Source: Planctomycetota bacterium (GTDB lineage: Bacteria; Planctomycetota; Phycisphaerae; UBA1845). From it: 8,360 bases of DNA. Where the stretch lies: the NCBI GenBank assembly GCA_022567365.1, contig JADFHG010000094.1, positions 1,377 to 9,736 of the forward strand, written 5' to 3'. The notes under the pieces are model-generated. The model was not told the DNA's origin. It saw only the letters and a program-made list of their open reading frames with translations, and did no database searches. Position numbers and translations under genes: made by a program. Positions 6,818 through 8,360 of this stretch are shown piece after piece (the first letter of the stretch is position 1; every line of letters begins with the position of its first letter).

Positions 6818-6930
6818 AGTATTTCCGGATTCTGTATTCCGAGCCGCGGGGCTTGAAGCCCGCGCGATCTCTCGCCGCTTGATACGTTGCGAATGTCGGT
6901 GGATCCGGCGTGCGAAAGCGGGAAATGCTC
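6817..6930 (+). repeat. MITE-like dispersed element, copy B (114 bp)
   Basis: The element runs from GAGTATTTCC (6817-6826) to GGAAATGCTC (6921-6930), giving inverted ends that match at 9 of 10 positions. TA precedes it (6815-6816); AA follows, one change from a TA duplication. Its outer blocks align with copy A (2219-2349, opposite orientation); shared runs include TGGATCCGG, CTTGAT or TTTGAT, and TCGCCG. The centre differs and holds a hairpin around GGGCTTGAAGCCC (6849-6861). It is 17 bp shorter than copy A. The first base of the element completes the TAG stop of the preceding gene. Confidence 0.7.
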
Positions 6931-7235
6931 AAGGTTACGCCGGGTGCGAGCGCAAGCGTCGTGTTCCGTGCGATTCGTCGGCTTCCAAAGATCCTCCGCA
7001 GCTACGGTCGCCGAGGTGTGCATTTCTTGCGCTTCCGTTGTACAATTCCCCGCTTGGTTCCGAGTGGTCGGGCGTTCGATTGACGGCGCTCGCCGCGTGC
7101 GTAGCGCTCGGCCGGCACGAACCGCGAGACCGCTGCGAGGCGATGATTCGTTTGCGTGCGCGATCGCGGTCGTCTGGGAACCCCGACGATGCCTGTGGGC
7201 CGACGACGTAAAACACGGGAGTGCCGCGTCAGATC
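6931..7235. other. Intergenic region upstream of psd, no gene seen
   Basis: About 305 bp lie between repeat copy B and the psd start. Long open frames cross it in several phases, but they run into psd out of frame and show no recognisable protein. A TACAAT at 7041-7046 resembles a -10 box, but the best upstream hexamer (TGTGCA, 7017-7022, 18-nt spacing) is a poor -35. A promoter for psd-pssA should lie in this region or in the adjoining repeat, but it cannot be fixed from sequence. Confidence 0.4.
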
Positions 7236-7949
7236 ATGCCTATCGCCAAAGAAGGTCTTCGCGAGATTCTGCTTGCGACCCTGATTCTCGGGGCGCTCAC
7301 GGCGGCGGTTACGCTGCTGTTGCATTGGGCGGTCTCGATTCCTTTCGTCATCGTCTGGCTATGGGTCATCTCGTTCTTTCGCGACCCGAAGCGCCGCCGC
7401 ACATTCGAGCCGGCGGATCTCTGCGCGCCGGCCGACGGTACGGTGACGGAGATCACGGAACTCGACGACCACGACGCGATCGGCGGTCCCGCGGTGCGCA
7501 TCGGGATCTTTCTCAGCTTGTTCGATGTGCACATCAATCGCGCTCCCTGTTCGGGGACCGTGCGATCGCTTGCCTATCGTCCGGGTGAGTTTCTCGATGC
7601 ACGACATCCGGAATCGGGTCGACGCAACGAGTCGAACACGATCCTCATCGATCCCGATGAACCGATGCCCGGTCCGGTCGAGGTTCGCCAGGTGGCGGGT
7701 CTCGTCGCACGACGGATCATCTGCCATGCCGCGGCAAACGACCATCTGTCGATTGGCGATCGCTTCGGGCTCATCAAGTTCGGCTCGAGGACCGAGCTCA
7801 TAATCCCGAAGACCGATCTGACCGAAATAACCGTTAGGATGGGACAGAGCGTGCGTGCCGGGCTGACGGTCTTGGCGCGCCAGCCGGTGCCGCAAGGCGC
7901 GGATCGGGCGGACGAATCCGTCAAGTCGCCGACCGTCGCTACGGCTTAG
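7236..7949 (+). CDS. psd: Phosphatidylserine decarboxylase proenzyme, short (archaeal-type/class II)
   Basis: Psd converts phosphatidylserine to phosphatidylethanolamine at the inner face of the membrane. The chain self-cleaves to give a pyruvoyl cofactor. The protein has 237 aa, normal for the short class. An N-terminal PIAKEG motif leads into hydrophobic membrane segments (about 10-47), followed by FFRDPKR. Catalytic landmarks are PADG (D67), FDVHINRAP (H99) and the self-cleavage site FGS between G183 and S184 in KFGSRTELIIP. ATG 7236 is preferred because the family's P-I-x-K-E-G begins right after it, but the ribosome-binding GGGAG (7217-7221) is 14 nt away. GTG 7221 would add five residues without a proper site. 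The gene is followed after 25 bp by pssA, which makes its substrate. Confidence 0.95.
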   Translation: MPIAKEGLREILLATLILGALTAAVTLLLHWAVSIPFVIVWLWVISFFRDPKRRRTFEPADLCAPADGTVTEITELDDHDAIGGPAVRIGIFLSLFDVHINRAPCSGTVRSLAYRPGEFLDARHPESGRRNESNTILIDPDEPMPGPVEVRQVAGLVARRIICHAAANDHLSIGDRFGLIKFGSRTELIIPKTDLTEITVRMGQSVRAGLTVLARQPVPQGADRADESVKSPTVATA

Positions 7950-7974
7950 TACGAGCGCGGCGTTGGAGCGAACC

Positions 7975-8360
7975 ATGCCCGTCATCGCTAGAATCTCCAA
8001 TCCCAATCGCCCGCGCCGGCGCCGCCGGCGCCTCAGGACGATCCGGATGACCCCGACCCTTGTGACGCTGGGCAACTTGATCTGCGGTTTCGCGGCCGTC
8101 CATTACGCGATGCGCGGCATGTACGACTTCGGACGGGGCATTCCGCCGGAGCAGATCCAGACGCTGGGTAGCGTGCGCTGGGAGCAGTGGTTGTCCTCGA
8201 ATATCGCGGTCGGTGCCGCGTTCGTCGTGCTCGGCATGATCTTCGACTGCTTCGACGGGCTGCTCGCACGGATGACGCGGAACACGACCGACTTCGGCGG
8301 GCAGCTCGACTCGCTCGCGGACGTGGTGACGTCGGGGCTCGCCCCGGCTGCCCTTATGGT
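7975..8360 (+). CDS. pssA: CDP-diacylglycerol–serine O-phosphatidyltransferase (partial, cut by the window end)
   Basis: PssA makes phosphatidylserine from CDP-diacylglycerol and serine, the step before Psd. Only the first 128 codons are present; the gene continues past the window. ATG 7975 has GGAG 6 nt upstream (7965-7968). The full CDP-alcohol phosphotransferase signature is visible with exact spacing: D91, D94-G95, A98-R99, G108, D112 and D116, within DCFDGLLAR and FGGQLDSLAD. TPTLVTLGNLICGF (26-39) is the typical first membrane segment. The N-terminus carries an arginine run (residues 12-19), encoded by a CGC/CGG repeat. About 25 mostly polar residues (50-75) separate the first two membrane segments, longer than I expect in short bacterial PssA. 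Confidence 0.94.
   Translation, partial: MPVIARISNPNRPRRRRRRLRTIRMTPTLVTLGNLICGFAAVHYAMRGMYDFGRGIPPEQIQTLGSVRWEQWLSSNIAVGAAFVVLGMIFDCFDGLLARMTRNTTDFGGQLDSLADVVTSGLAPAALM

Noticed and set aside
6465..7588. Long plus-strand frames crossing the region upstream of psd (6465-7211 and 6887-7588)
   Set aside because: They overlap the secreted protein gene, repeat copy B and psd in other frames and show no recognisable protein.
8007..8038. CGC/CGG/GCC-rich run in pssA as a CRISPR or tandem repeat
   Set aside because: It is a short low-complexity stretch encoding an arginine run in the N-terminal tail, with no spacers.

Overview
The window is a GC-rich bacterial chromosome segment carrying mostly housekeeping genes. 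The gene content suggests a planctomycete or a relative in the PVC group. The clues are a secreted ThuA–DUF1080 fusion protein, a Val/Tyr/Pro-rich secreted repeat protein of a kind I associate with Planctomycetota, and hairpin-rich intergenic repeats. This placement is inference from gene style, not from a marker gene.

Layout from left to right. (1) The tail of an upstream + strand gene ends at 50. It is followed by a 502-aa secreted ThuA + DUF1080 (3-keto-disaccharide hydrolase-like) protein at 135-1643. (2) A convergent junction with a GC-rich hairpin (1674-1699) separates it from a minus-strand DinB-family protein (1701-2168). (3) A gene-free stretch of about 420 bp (2169-2587) holds a compact element with terminal inverted repeats (2219-2349) and a nested palindrome (2373-2464). 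(4) A minus-strand housekeeping block, read right to left, encodes an M24 Xaa-Pro peptidase (5714-4593), AccB (4553-4089) and AccC (3943-2588). AccB and AccC are the biotin carrier and biotin carboxylase of acetyl-CoA carboxylase, which makes malonyl-CoA for fatty acid synthesis. The block matches the common pepQ-efp-accB-accC arrangement but lacks efp. (5) A divergent intergenic region (5715-6205) leads to a secreted repeat protein with a His/Arg-rich tail (6206-6817). (6) A second copy of the inverted-repeat element (6817-6930) overlaps that gene's stop codon. (7) A phosphatidylethanolamine pathway pair closes the window: phosphatidylserine decarboxylase (7236-7949) and the start of phosphatidylserine synthase (7975 to the window edge).

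The two lipid units are complementary: acetyl-CoA carboxylase feeds acyl chain synthesis, and Psd/PssA build the PE headgroup. I see no defence system, CRISPR array, tRNA, rRNA or transposase gene. The least ordinary feature is the pair of related elements, in opposite orientation and roughly 77% identical in their outer blocks. They share GAGCRTTTCC-like ends and appear to sit at TA targets, like small non-autonomous (MITE-type) elements. One has inserted at the TA of a stop codon in a way that keeps the stop.
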